30,677 bases of DNA from JBBECF01 sp040881945 (GCA_040881945.1 JBBECF010000083.1:1-30677); one strand, 5' to 3'; counted from the stretch's first letter, positions 1 to 8,320 are shown. The notes: generated by a model not told the origin, from the sequence alone. Numbers and translations are program-made.

Positions 1-1245
1 GGCCGGCCCAAGGACTGGCCCGCCGCCGCCATCGACGCCGTCGAGGCCGCGCTCGCCCCCTTCGCCGCGGCGCTGTCGAGCTTCGAGGTCGCCGGCGGCT
101 GGACCGTCGAGGCGTTGAGCGAGGCGGAGCCGGACCGGGCGGCGGTCGCGGCGGCGCTGGCCGGGCTCGGCGCCCGCCTCGGCGAAGCCTCCGGCGGAGC
201 CAGGGGCGCGGCGCGGGCGACCGTCGCGCGGCTGCCGCATCGCGACTGGGTGGCCGTCAGCCAGCGCGGCCTCAAGCCCGTGCGCGCCGGCCGCTTCTAC
301 GTGCATGGCTCACATGTCGGCGGACGGCCACCGCGCGGCTGCATCGCGCTCGCGATCGATCCGGGGCTGGCGTTCGGCACCGGACACCATGAATCGACGC
401 GCGGCTGCCTGCTGGCGCTCGACCGCCTGGCGCGGGCGCGCCGCGTCGCCCGCCCCCTCGACCTCGGCTGCGGCAGCGGCATCCTGGCCCTGGCGATGGC
501 AAGGCTATGGCGCGTCCCGGTGCTGGCCGTCGACGACGACGCCCGGGCCGTGGCGGTGGCGCGCGAGAACGCGCGGGTAAACGGCGTCGCCGATCTGATT
601 CGCGCGGTCAAGGGCCGCGGCTACGCGGCGGCCGCCGTGCGCCGCCGCAGCCCGTTCGATCTGATCGTCGCCAACATCCTGGCGAAACCGCTCTGCCGCT
701 TGGCGCCGGGCACGGCCCGCCACCTCGCCGCCGGCGGCGTCGCGGTCCTGTCCGGTCTGTTGGTCGAGCACGAGGACGCGGTCCTGGCCGCGCACCGGCG
801 GCACGGCCTCGACCTCGCGTGGCGGTTGCATCTCGGCGACTGGTCGGTGCTCGTCCTGGAAGGAGGCGGCGGCCGCAAACGAAAGCGGCGGCCCACAGGG
901 GCGCCGCCCTCCGGGGCGGGCTTTCGCCCCGGTAGTTATGCGGCCCCCGGCGCCGCCTCGCGGTTGACCGGCCGGCGCAACGAACGCGTGGCCAGTTCGT
1001 CGGCGACCGACTCGATGTCCCCGCGCACCATGCCGATGTCGTCGAGCATGCGGTCGTTCAGGGTGTTGAGCGTCTTGGCCGCGTCGCGCCGGCGGCTCCA
1101 CAGCCGCAGCGGGCGGACCAAACCGTCCTCGGCCGCTACCGGCGCCGCGCCGTGGCGCATGCTCGCGATCACCGCCGGAATCTCCGCCCGACTCAGTCCG
1201 ATGTCGCGCAACAGCCGCTCGTCGAGCAGCATGAGCTGGCGGTAG
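1..1245 (+). CDS. prmA: Ribosomal protein L11 methyltransferase PrmA (5' end outside window)
   Basis: PrmA transfers methyl groups from S-adenosylmethionine to ribosomal protein L11 in the cytoplasm. The frame is already open at base 1, so the N-terminus lies outside the window. The visible part has the family landmarks: FYVHGSH and FGTGHHESTRGCLLALDRL before the SAM-binding motif LDLGCGSG (about 458-480), then the acidic strand end VDDD and the FDLIVANIL motif (about 655-685). Recognisable PrmA sequence ends near 870 (WSVLVLEGG). The frame nevertheless stays open to a TAG at 1243-1245, adding about 125 low-complexity, Arg/Ser-rich residues that run antisense through the convergent DUF1127 gene. 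This tail looks like antisense coding sequence, so the native stop may have been lost, or a frameshift near 860-930 (TAG at 933-935 in another frame) may be present. Identity is secure; the C-terminus is not. Confidence 0.9.
   Translation, partial: GRPKDWPAAAIDAVEAALAPFAAALSSFEVAGGWTVEALSEAEPDRAAVAAALAGLGARLGEASGGARGAARATVARLPHRDWVAVSQRGLKPVRAGRFYVHGSHVGGRPPRGCIALAIDPGLAFGTGHHESTRGCLLALDRLARARRVARPLDLGCGSGILALAMARLWRVPVLAVDDDARAVAVARENARVNGVADLIRAVKGRGYAAAAVRRRSPFDLIVANILAKPLCRLAPGTARHLAAGGVAVLSGLLVEHEDAVLAAHRRHGLDLAWRLHLGDWSVLVLEGGGGRKRKRRPTGAPPSGAGFRPGSYAAPGAASRLTGRRNERVASSSATDSMSPRTMPMSSSMRSFRVLSVLAASRRRLHSRSGRTKPSSAATGAAPWRMLAITAGISARLSPMSRNSRSSSSMSWR
175..201. repeat. 27-bp palindromic repeat, copy A (inside prmA)
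   Basis: This 27-bp stretch is identical to 28206-28232 in rsmH. It consists of two adjacent short imperfect hairpins, the second containing CTCCG-C-CGGAG when read on the minus strand. Here it is translated in the prmA frame as RLGEASGGA, between the N-terminal domain and the FYVHGSH region. It looks like a REP-type dispersed element that has entered coding sequence; what it does is unknown. Confidence 0.6.
911..932. terminator. Stem-loop between convergent prmA and DUF1127 gene
   Basis: A perfect 8-bp stem CCGGGGCG / CGCCCCGG encloses the 6-base loop GGCTTT. It lies 3 bases beyond the TAA stop (936-938) of the minus-strand DUF1127 gene and after the end of recognisable PrmA sequence. No U-tract follows on either strand, so it is a stem-loop that could act as a bidirectional 3' end rather than a canonical intrinsic terminator. 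Confidence 0.45.
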
Positions 1246-1586
1246 GCGGCGCGGCGGCTCTGCCACCGGATGAAGGCGCGCGACAGGTCGCGGGCCAGGG
1301 CGCCGAACTCGCCGAAGAACTCCGCCAGACCCGGCCGCTCGGGGCCGGCCGAGCGCGTCGCCGCGACGGCGATCTCCGATCGCTTCAGGCCGATGTCGGC
1401 AAGCATGCGGTCGTCGAGCGCGCTCAACTCGCGAAGCGCCGCCGCCCGCCGCAGCCGGCGCCGCAGCATCTCTGCCACAATCCGCCCGGCCGTGGCCAGG
1501 CGACCGAAAACGTCCGTCCGGGTGGTCGCGGCCGGCATCATCGCGCGGCGCAGCGTCACCTTCTCATTCTCCGTGAATCGAGTCAT
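936..1586 (-). CDS. Protein with three DUF1127 (YjiS-like) repeats
   Basis: This 216-residue protein has no signal peptide or membrane segment and is rich in Arg and Ala. It carries three copies of the DUF1127 core, L-(D/N)-(D/E)-R-x-L-x-D-I-G-(L/M)-x-R-x-(E/D)-I, at about residues 57-72, 121-136 and 176-191. Each copy follows a basic, Arg-rich helix (around 41-50, 107-114 and 161-169). DUF1127 proteins are normally short single-domain proteins. Some in Alphaproteobacteria affect RNA turnover and phosphate or carbon metabolism, but no role is established for a triple form. The ATG at 1584-1586 follows a purine-rich GGAAGGGAAAC. A Caulobacter-type promoter lies at 1646-1670. Two abutting GANTC sites (1575-1584) touch the start codon. 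The three copies differ clearly in sequence, so the duplication is not recent. Function unknown. Confidence 0.85.
   Translation of the reverse strand: MTRFTENEKVTLRRAMMPAATTRTDVFGRLATAGRIVAEMLRRRLRRAAALRELSALDDRMLADIGLKRSEIAVAATRSAGPERPGLAEFFGEFGALARDLSRAFIRWQSRRAAYRQLMLLDERLLRDIGLSRAEIPAVIASMRHGAAPVAAEDGLVRPLRLWSRRRDAAKTLNTLNDRMLDDIGMVRGDIESVADELATRSLRRPVNREAAPGAA
1575..1584. promoter_or_regulatory. Paired GANTC sites at the DUF1127 start codon
   Basis: GAATC at 1575-1579 abuts GAGTC at 1580-1584, beside the start codon. GANTC is the CcrM methylation site in many Alphaproteobacteria and can make transcription cell-cycle dependent. GANTC is not rare in such DNA, so this is suggestive only. 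Confidence 0.3.
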
Positions 1587-1645
1587 GTTTCCCTTCCAAC
1601 TACGAACTGCCGCGGGGGCGTCCTTGCCCGTGCGTGCACTACAAC

Positions 1646-1670
1646 AATATAGCCCGGCGCCGACCGTTTA
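1646..1670 (-). promoter_or_regulatory. Probable promoter of the DUF1127 gene
   Basis: Read on the minus strand, TAAACGG (1670-1664), 10 bases, then GCTATATT (1653-1646). The latter matches 7 of 8 positions of the Caulobacter housekeeping -10 pattern GCTANAWC, and the former 5 of 7 of TTGACGS. It predicts a transcript start near 1640 and a leader of about 55 bases. The rest of the 1587-1789 divergent gap, including AT-rich 1710-1745 towards the aminopeptidase, shows no clear second promoter. Confidence 0.5.
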
Positions 1671-1789
1671 GGGAGGGGTTATGCTGCATCGCAGCACTGC
1701 GGAAAACGCATGAATTAACGTAAGACTCGGTTAATAATTGCATAGCTCAACGGACCGGAAACGGGTCCGACCAGCGCGAGCGAGGGACG

Positions 1790-3823
1790 ATGGCAAAGCG
1801 AATCGGCGGCGACCAAGGCGACAAGGCCCTTGCCCGCCTGCTCGAGGAGGCCGGCGCCGGCCTCGACCCGGCCGGCCTGGGGGAGCTCGTGGCCGGGGTC
1901 GCGGCGGCGCCGCCGGGCGAGGACCCGGACGCCTGGATGGCGCTGGTCGCGCCGGCGCCTGGCGCGGCGCTGCGGGCGCGATTGCGCGCCCTGCGGCAGG
2001 CGGCGGGCGGCGCCGCCGCCGCCGGCGCCGCGACCAAGGAGGGCCGCGCGGGCCGCCTTGCTGCGCTGCGGGAGGAGCTGCGCCGCCGCGGCCTCGCCGG
2101 CTTCGTCGTGCCGCGTGCCGACGAGCACCAGGGCGAATACGTGGCGCCGCGCGCCGAGCGCCTAGCCTGGCTCACCGGCTTCACCGGCTCGGCCGGGCTC
2201 GCGGCGGTGCTCGACGCCGACGCCGCGATCTTCGTCGACGGCCGCTACACGCTCCAGGCGACGGACCAGGTGGATACCGCGCTGTTCGCGCCGCGCCACC
2301 TGGTCGAGCAGCCGCTCGAGGACTGGATCGCCGAACGCCTGCCGAAGGGCGGCCGGCTCGGCTACGACCCGTGGCTGCATACCGCCGACGGCGTGGCCCG
2401 GCTGCGCCGCGCGGTGGAAAAGGCGGGCGGCGAGCTGGCGCCCTGCGCCGACAACCCGCTCGATGCGGTATGGACCGACCAGCCGCCGCCGCCGATCGCC
2501 CCGGTGGTGCCGCACGAGCTGCGCTTCGCCGGACGCGCCGCCGAAGACAAGCGCCGCGCGTTGGCCGACAAGCTCGCCGCCGACGGCGTCGACGCGGCGG
2601 TGCTGACGGCGCCCGATTCGATCGCCTGGCTGCTCAACATCCGCGGCGCCGACGTGCCGCGCACGCCGTTGCCGCTCGGCTTCGCCATCCTGCACCGCGA
2701 CGCCGCGGTCGAGCTGTTCATCGACCGGCGCAAGCTCGTCCCCGGCCTCGAGGCGCATCTCGGCAACGGCGTCGCGGTCAATCCGCCGGACGCCTTCGGC
2801 ACCGCCCTCGACCGCTTGGGCGCGGCGAAGCGGCGCGTGCTCGCCGACCCGTCCGGCGCGGCCGCCTGGGTGTTCGACCGGCTCGCCGCCGCCGGCGCCG
2901 AGGCCGTGCGCGGCGACGACCCCTGCGCCCTGCCGAAGGCGTGCAAGAACCCGGTGGAGCTCGCCGGCGCCCGCGCCGCGCACCGGCGCGACGGCGCCGC
3001 GGTGACCCGCTTCCTCGCCTGGCTGGGGCCGGCGGCCGACGGCGGCCTGACCGAGATCGCCGCCGCCGAGCGCCTGGCGGTCTTGCGCCGCGGCAACGAG
3101 CTGTTCCGCGATTTCAGCTTCGATTCGATCTCCGGGGCCGGGCCGAACGGCGCCATCGTGCACTACCGCGTGACGCCGCGCACCGACCGCCGGCTCGAGT
3201 CCGGCCAGCTCTATTTGATCGATTCCGGCGCGCAATATCTCGACGGCACCACCGACATCACGCGCACCGTGGCGATCGGCGCGCCCACGGCCGAGATGCG
3301 CGACCGCTTCAGCCGCGTCCTCAAGGGCCACATCGCGCTCGCCACGGCGCGCTTCCCCAAGGGCACGACCGGCAGCCAGCTCGACACGCTCGCGCGCACG
3401 GCGCTGTGGCAGGCCGGCCTCGACTACGACCACGGCACGGGCCACGGCGTCGGCAGCTTCCTCGGCGTCCACGAGGGGCCGCACCGCATCTCCAAGATCC
3501 CGAACCGCGTGCCGCTCGAGCCCGGCATGATCGTCTCGAACGAGCCCGGCTACTACAAACCCGGCGCCTACGGCATCCGCATCGAGAACCTGGTCACGGT
3601 CGTGAAGGTAGAGGTGGTGGGCGCCGAACGGCCGATGCTCGGCTTCGACACCCTGACCCTGGCGCCGATCGACCGCAATCTCGTCGATGCCGCGTTGATG
3701 ACGGTGGAGGAACTCGCCTGGCTCGATTCCTACCACGCACGGGTCCGCGAAACTCTGACGCCGCTGCTGGAGGCTGGGACCGCGGAATGGCTGGCGGCGG
3801 CCACCGCCCCGATGCGCCGGTAG
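1790..3823 (+). CDS. pepP: Xaa-Pro aminopeptidase (M24B family)
   Basis: A cytoplasmic metallopeptidase that removes N-terminal residues preceding proline. The 677-residue product has the three-domain layout of eukaryotic-like aminopeptidase P: creatinase-like domains at about 85-225 and 240-380, then a pita-bread catalytic domain from about 390. The metal ligands are all present: Asp478 (IDSG), Asp489 (TTDIT), His552 (HGTGHGVG), Glu585 (NEPGYY) and Glu599 (IRIEN). About 85 N-terminal residues, Ala/Gly-rich, precede the first creatinase-like domain; from memory, similar leaders occur in related Alphaproteobacteria. ATG 1790 is preceded by GAGGGA at short spacing. A weak TTAACG at 1715-1720 could belong to its promoter. 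The gene is divergent from the DUF1127 gene and ends 89 bases before the toxin-antitoxin start. Either PepP or PepQ-type naming is possible; peptidase identity is firm. Confidence 0.93.
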   Translation: MAKRIGGDQGDKALARLLEEAGAGLDPAGLGELVAGVAAAPPGEDPDAWMALVAPAPGAALRARLRALRQAAGGAAAAGAATKEGRAGRLAALREELRRRGLAGFVVPRADEHQGEYVAPRAERLAWLTGFTGSAGLAAVLDADAAIFVDGRYTLQATDQVDTALFAPRHLVEQPLEDWIAERLPKGGRLGYDPWLHTADGVARLRRAVEKAGGELAPCADNPLDAVWTDQPPPPIAPVVPHELRFAGRAAEDKRRALADKLAADGVDAAVLTAPDSIAWLLNIRGADVPRTPLPLGFAILHRDAAVELFIDRRKLVPGLEAHLGNGVAVNPPDAFGTALDRLGAAKRRVLADPSGAAAWVFDRLAAAGAEAVRGDDPCALPKACKNPVELAGARAAHRRDGAAVTRFLAWLGPAADGGLTEIAAAERLAVLRRGNELFRDFSFDSISGAGPNGAIVHYRVTPRTDRRLESGQLYLIDSGAQYLDGTTDITRTVAIGAPTAEMRDRFSRVLKGHIALATARFPKGTTGSQLDTLARTALWQAGLDYDHGTGHGVGSFLGVHEGPHRISKIPNRVPLEPGMIVSNEPGYYKPGAYGIRIENLVTVVKVEVVGAERPMLGFDTLTLAPIDRNLVDAALMTVEELAWLDSYHARVRETLTPLLEAGTAEWLAAATAPMRR

Positions 3824-3846
3824 CTGCGAGAGACCCCGGCACCGCC

Positions 3847-3891
3847 TTGCCAGGGCGCACGATTTCTTGTATATAATGTTTATTATAATAC
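3847..3891 (+). promoter_or_regulatory. Promoter and palindromic operator of the AbrB/Doc module
   Basis: TTGCCA (3847-3852) and a perfect TATAAT (3872-3877) are separated by 19 bases, in an abruptly AT-rich patch. An imperfect inverted repeat runs from 3869 to 3891: left arm GTATATAAT, right arm ATTATAATAC, pairing with one bulged base. It covers the -10 element, as expected for autorepression by the antitoxin. A GAATC (3893-3897) and a GAGG Shine-Dalgarno (3898-3901) follow. Confidence 0.55.
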
Positions 3892-3912
3892 AGAATCGAG
3901 GCTGAAACCCAG

Positions 3913-4137
3913 ATGATCGCGCTGAAACTGACCACCGTCGGCAGCTCCACCGGCTTCATCGTGCCGAAGGAAGTGCTGACCCGGCTGAAGCTGAAGAAGG
4001 GCGACGTCCTCTATCTGACCGAGACGCCCGACGGCTATCGCCTCACGCCCTACAATCCGGAGTTCGCGCGGCAGATGGAGTTGGCCGAGCGGATCATGCA
4101 GGAGGATCGCGACGTCCTGCGGGCGCTGGCGAAGTGA
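3913..4137 (+). CDS. AbrB/MazE-family antitoxin
   Basis: A 74-residue protein with a swapped-hairpin AbrB DNA-binding domain (about 3-47; GSSTGFIVPKEVLTRL and LKKGDVLYL are typical). An acidic/amphipathic C-terminal helix (49-74) probably wraps and blocks the toxin. It is directly followed by a doc-like toxin gene with a 4-base GTGA overlap, the standard antitoxin-first layout. It very probably represses its own promoter through the AT-rich palindrome just upstream. ATG 3913 has GAGG at 11 bases. Annotation as antitoxin rests on the partner gene plus domain type. Confidence 0.88.
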   Translation: MIALKLTTVGSSTGFIVPKEVLTRLKLKKGDVLYLTETPDGYRLTPYNPEFARQMELAERIMQEDRDVLRALAK

Positions 4138-4520
4138 GCGAGCCGTCGTGGCTGGCGCGCGACGTCATCCTCGCCATCCACGAACGCCAGATCGTCGAGC
4201 ATGGTGGCGCGCCTGGGCTGCGCGACGCGGCTGCGCTCGATAGCGCCCTGGCTCGCGCCCGCAACCTTCAGGCCTATGGCGATCCGGACCCGTACGATCT
4301 GGCGGCGGCCTACGCCTATGGCATCGCCCGCGATCACCCCTTCGTCGACGGCAACAAGCGCGTCGCCTTCGTCGCCGCGCGCGTGTTCCTGCTGCTGCGC
4401 GGCCTCGCCCTGACCGCGCCGAAAGCGGAGAGCGCCGCAACCTTCGTGCGCCTCGCGGCGGGCGAAATCTCCGAGCCGGAGCTTGCCGCCCGGCTACGCC
4501 GCAACACGGCGGCGAGTTGA
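4134..4520 (+). CDS. doc: Death-on-curing (Doc) family toxin, Fic fold
   Basis: This 128-residue protein has the Fic/Doc core motif HPFVDGNKR at residues 68-76. His68 is the catalytic base; Asn74, Lys75 and Arg76 contact the nucleotide phosphates. Phage P1 Doc phosphorylates elongation factor Tu and so stops translation; the same activity is inferred here from family and size. The GTG start overlaps the antitoxin stop (GTGA), which suggests translational coupling. The gene ends 24 bases from the convergent end of ligA, with no clear terminator between. It looks complete and its key residues are intact, so the module is probably active. Confidence 0.9.
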   Translation: MSEPSWLARDVILAIHERQIVEHGGAPGLRDAAALDSALARARNLQAYGDPDPYDLAAAYAYGIARDHPFVDGNKRVAFVAARVFLLLRGLALTAPKAESAATFVRLAAGEISEPELAARLRRNTAAS

Positions 4521-4544
4521 GCGCGCGGGCGTTCGCGTCGACCT

Positions 4545-6632
4545 TCACCCGCCGATCATCTCCAGCCACTCCGCCTCGCTCAGCACCGTGACGCCGAGCT
4601 CGGCCGCCTTCCTTGCCTTCGATCCGGCGTCGGCGCCGGCGACGAGGAAGTCGGTCTTCCCGGAGACCGTGCCGGCCACCTTGGCGCCGAGCGCCTCGGC
4701 CCGCGCCTTGGCCTCGTGGCGGGTCATGGCCTCGAGGCTGCCGGTGAAGACCACGGTCTTGCCGGCGATCGGCGAGGCCGAGGGCGACGGCGCCGCGAAG
4801 TCGCTAACCTCGACCTCGCGCGCAAGATCGTCGAGAACTTGCAGGTTGTGCTTCTCGGCGAAGAAGCCGAGGAGGTCGGCGGCGAGCGACGGGCCGATGC
4901 CGTCGATGCTGTCGAGCTCGCGATAGGCGGCGCTTTCCTTGTCCTGGGCTTCGCTCATGGCTTTCTTCCAGGCCTCGAGGCTGCCGTAGTTCTTGGCGAG
5001 CAGCCGCGCCGTCGCCTGGCCGACCTGGCGGATGCCGAGCGCGTGGATGAACCGCTCCAGCCCGATGGTCCGGCGCGCCTCGATGGCGCGCAGCAGGTTC
5101 GCGACTGACAGCGGGCCCCAGCCCTCGCGCTCGGCGAGGGCGGTCTCGTGCGCCTTGAGGCGGAAGATGTCCGCCGGGCCGCGGATCAGCCCGTCGTCCC
5201 AGAACGCCTGGATGTGCTTCCCGCCCAGCCCCTCGATGTCGAAGGCGTCGCGGCCGACGAAGTGCCGGAGCCGCTCGACCGCCTGGGCCGGACAGGTCAA
5301 CCCGCCGGTGCAGCGGCGCGCCGCCTCGCCGGGCTCGCGGATGGCGAGGCTGTTGCACACCGGGCATCGGTCGGGGAACTCGTAGGGCTTGCTGCCCTTC
5401 GGCCGCTTGGCCGTCACCACCGAGACGACCTGCGGGATGACGTCGCCGGCGCGCTGGATTACCACGTGGTCGCCTTCGCGGATGTCCTTGCGCGCGATCT
5501 CGTCCTCGTTGTGCAGGGTGGCGCGCGCGACGACGACGCCGCCCACCGTGATCGGCTCGAGAAGGGCGACCGGGGTGAGGGCTCCGGTGCGTCCCACCTG
5601 CACAATGATCTCCTTCAGCACGGTCTCGGCCTGCTCGGCCGGGAACTTGTGGGCAACCGCCCAGCGCGGCGCCCGGCTGACCAGGCCGAGCCGGTCCTGC
5701 CAGTCGAGCCGGTTGACCTTGTAGACGACGCCGTCGATGTCGTAGGGCAGGGCGGCGCGCTTGCCGGCCAGACGGTCGTAGAGCGCCAGCGCCGCGTCGA
5801 CGGTGGGGCATAGCTCGGCCTCCGGGTTCACCGGGAAGCCCCAGCCCTGTAGCCGCTCGAGGAAGTGCCAGTGCGTGTCGGGGGTCGGTCCGCCGACATG
5901 GCCCCAGGCATAGGCGAAGAAGTGCAGCGGCCGGGCGGCGGTGACCGCCGGATCGATCTGGCGCACGCTGCCGGCCGCCGAGTTGCGCGGGTTGGCGAAC
6001 ATGGGATCGCCGGCGGCGGCGCGCTGCTCGTTCAGTTCCGCGAACTCTTTGCGGCGCATATAGACCTCGCCGCGCACCTCCAGAATCTCCGGCACGTCGC
6101 GGCCCTTGAGGGTCTTCGGCACATCGGCGAGCGTCGCCAGGTTGGCGGTGACGTCCTCGCCCACCGTGCCGTCGCCGCGCGTCGCCCCCAGCGCGAAACG
6201 CCCGCGCTCATAGGTGAGCGCCGCCGACAGCCCGTCGATCTTCGGCTCGGCGACGAGCTCGACGGCGGCCTCGGCCGGCAGCTTGAGGAAGCGGCGGACG
6301 CGGGCGACGAAGTCGCGGATCTCGCTTTCGTCGAAGGCGTTCTCCAGCGACAGCATGGGCCGCGCGTGCCGGACCTTGGCGAAGCCGGTCGCCGGCGCGA
6401 CGCCGACGCGCAACGACGGGCTGTCGGCGCGGCGCAGCTCCGGGAAGCGCGCCTCGACGGAGTCATTTCGCCGGCGCAGCGCGTCGTACGCGGCGTCGGA
6501 GATTTCCGGCGCGTCCTGCTGGAAGTAGAGGCGGTCGTGGCGCGCGATCTCCGTGGCCAGGCGGGCGAGCTCGGCCGCCGCCTGCTTGGGCGTCAGCCGC
6601 TCGACCGCGATTTCCGCCGTCTTGGCCGTCAT
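4545..6632 (-). CDS. ligA: NAD-dependent DNA ligase LigA
   Basis: LigA seals nicks in duplex DNA using NAD+, in replication and repair. The 695-residue length is normal for the family. Domains in order: the Ia NAD-binding domain (YF..D..EISDAAYD), the nucleotidyltransferase domain with the adenylation motif K131-I-D-G134, the OB fold, a four-Cys zinc finger (CPVC...C...C), helix-hairpin-helix repeats (for example IDGIGPSLA) and a C-terminal BRCT domain from about residue 620 (GKTVVFTGSLE). The ATG at 6632 lies 7 bases after the recN stop, so it is co-transcribed with bamD-recN. It converges with the AbrB/Doc module. Confidence 0.97.
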   Translation of the reverse strand: MTAKTAEIAVERLTPKQAAAELARLATEIARHDRLYFQQDAPEISDAAYDALRRRNDSVEARFPELRRADSPSLRVGVAPATGFAKVRHARPMLSLENAFDESEIRDFVARVRRFLKLPAEAAVELVAEPKIDGLSAALTYERGRFALGATRGDGTVGEDVTANLATLADVPKTLKGRDVPEILEVRGEVYMRRKEFAELNEQRAAAGDPMFANPRNSAAGSVRQIDPAVTAARPLHFFAYAWGHVGGPTPDTHWHFLERLQGWGFPVNPEAELCPTVDAALALYDRLAGKRAALPYDIDGVVYKVNRLDWQDRLGLVSRAPRWAVAHKFPAEQAETVLKEIIVQVGRTGALTPVALLEPITVGGVVVARATLHNEDEIARKDIREGDHVVIQRAGDVIPQVVSVVTAKRPKGSKPYEFPDRCPVCNSLAIREPGEAARRCTGGLTCPAQAVERLRHFVGRDAFDIEGLGGKHIQAFWDDGLIRGPADIFRLKAHETALAEREGWGPLSVANLLRAIEARRTIGLERFIHALGIRQVGQATARLLAKNYGSLEAWKKAMSEAQDKESAAYRELDSIDGIGPSLAADLLGFFAEKHNLQVLDDLAREVEVSDFAAPSPSASPIAGKTVVFTGSLEAMTRHEAKARAEALGAKVAGTVSGKTDFLVAGADAGSKARKAAELGVTVLSEAEWLEMIGG

Positions 6633-6639
6633 CGCCGGT

Positions 6640-8307
6640 TCATCGCGCGCCGGCCATGAGCCGCGCCGCGGCGGCGCGCGCTTCGTCGGTGACGGTGGCG
6701 CCGGACAGCATGCGCGCGATCTCCTCGCGCCGGCCGGCCGGCGCCAGCTCCTCGACGCGGGTCAGCACCGCGCCGCCGCCTTGTCGCTTCTCGACCCGCC
6801 AGTGGTACGCGGCCAGCGCCGCCACCTGCGGCGAATGGGTGACGACCAACACTTGGACGTCTCTTGCCAGGCGCGCTAACCGCTCGCCGACAGCGGCCGC
6901 CGTCGCGCCGCCGACGCCGGCATCGACCTCGTCGAACACCAGGGTCGGCACCGGCGCCGCCGCCGCCAGCACCACCTTGAGGGCGAGCATGAAGCGCGAC
7001 AGCTCGCCGCCCGAGGCGACGCGCGCCAGCGGCCCCGGCGGCACGCCGGGATTGGTCGTCGCCTCGAAGGCGACGCGGTCGATCCCGGCCTCGCCCCAGT
7101 GCGGCTCGTCGAGCCGCTCGATCGCGGTGCGGAAACGCGCCTTCTCCAGCTTCAGCGGCGGCAGCTCGGCGGTAACGGCGGCGTCGAGACGGCGCGCCGC
7201 CGCGCCGCGCGCCCCGCTCAAGGCCTCCGCCGCCGCCACGTAGGCGCGCCGCGCCGCCGCCTCCTCCTGGCCGAGCCGGGCGAGCGCGCCGCCGCGGTCG
7301 TCGAGCGCGTCGAGGCGCGCCGCCAGGGTGTCGCGCAGTTCGGCCAGCCGGTCGGTCGGGGTGGCGTGCTTGCGCGCCAGCTCGCGCAGGGCGAACAGCC
7401 GCTCCTCGATCCGTTCCAGCCGGCCGGAGTCGCCGCGCAGATCGGCGCCCAACCGCTGCAGCAGCGCGACCGCCTCGGCGGTCTCGGCCGATGCGCGATC
7501 GAGCGCGGCGAGGATCGGCTCGAACCGGCCGCCGGCCCGCTCGGCGGTGCGGCCGAGCCGGCGCTGGGCGGCGCCCAGCGCGGCGTCGGCGCCGCGCTCG
7601 CCGGCCAGCTCGCCGAGCGCAGCCTGCGCCGCCTCGATCACCTGCTCGCGATGCTGCAGCAGGATGCGCGCCTCGGCCAGCTCCGCCTCCTCGCCGGGGC
7701 GCGGGTCGAGCGCCTGCAATTCGGCCACGGCGTGGCGCAGGAACGCCTCGTCGCGGCGCGCCTGCGCCAGCTCCGCCTCGGATTCGGCGCGCGCCGCCGC
7801 GCATTGCCGCCAGACGCGCCACGCCGCCGCGACGCCGGCCGCCGCCGCGCCGAGCCCGCCGCTGGCGTCGAGCAGCGCGCGGTGCGTCGCGGCGTCGAGC
7901 AGGCCGTGCTGTTCGAACTGCCCCTCGATCTCGACCAGGCGGTCGCCGACCTGGCGCAGCAGGGCAACGCTGACCGGCTGGTCGTTGACGAAGGCGCGGC
8001 TGCGGCCGTCGGCGCCGAGTTGCCGGCGGAGCAGCAGGTTGCCGTCGGCGGCCACCGCCTGGTCGGCGAGCAGGGCGCGCGCCGGATGGCTGTCGGCCGC
8101 GGCGAACTCGGCGGTCACCGTCGCGCCGGCGGCGCCGTGGCGCACCAGCGCGCTGTCCGCCCGCGCCCCGATCGCCAGGCCGAGGGCGTCGAGCAGGATC
8201 GACTTGCCGGCGCCGGTCTCTCCGGTCAGCGCGGACAGCCCCGCCCGGAACGTCAGCTCCAGGCGGTCGATGAGAACGACGTCGCGGATCGACAGGCTGA
8301 CCAGCAT
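6640..8307 (-). CDS. recN: DNA repair protein RecN
   Basis: RecN is an SMC-like ATPase that acts at double-strand breaks. The 555-residue protein has Walker A GETGAGKS at 29-36, a long Ala/Arg/Glu-rich coiled-coil centre, the ABC signature region ASGGELSRFMLALK and Walker B LVFDEVDAG near the C-terminus. The gene starts 13 bases after the bamD stop and is followed 7 bases later by ligA. No LexA-type box is seen in the short bamD-recN gap, so any SOS control would have to act elsewhere. Confidence 0.96.
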   Translation of the reverse strand: MLVSLSIRDVVLIDRLELTFRAGLSALTGETGAGKSILLDALGLAIGARADSALVRHGAAGATVTAEFAAADSHPARALLADQAVAADGNLLLRRQLGADGRSRAFVNDQPVSVALLRQVGDRLVEIEGQFEQHGLLDAATHRALLDASGGLGAAAAGVAAAWRVWRQCAAARAESEAELAQARRDEAFLRHAVAELQALDPRPGEEAELAEARILLQHREQVIEAAQAALGELAGERGADAALGAAQRRLGRTAERAGGRFEPILAALDRASAETAEAVALLQRLGADLRGDSGRLERIEERLFALRELARKHATPTDRLAELRDTLAARLDALDDRGGALARLGQEEAAARRAYVAAAEALSGARGAAARRLDAAVTAELPPLKLEKARFRTAIERLDEPHWGEAGIDRVAFEATTNPGVPPGPLARVASGGELSRFMLALKVVLAAAAPVPTLVFDEVDAGVGGATAAAVGERLARLARDVQVLVVTHSPQVAALAAYHWRVEKRQGGGAVLTRVEELAPAGRREEIARMLSGATVTDEARAAAARLMAGAR

Positions 8308-8320
8308 TGCCGGCGGCGGG

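Noticed and set aside
1738..3876. Second long plus-strand frame over pepP
   Set aside because: Arg/Gly/Pro-rich sequence without motifs, in a shifted frame of pepP; the pepP frame has all five metal ligands.
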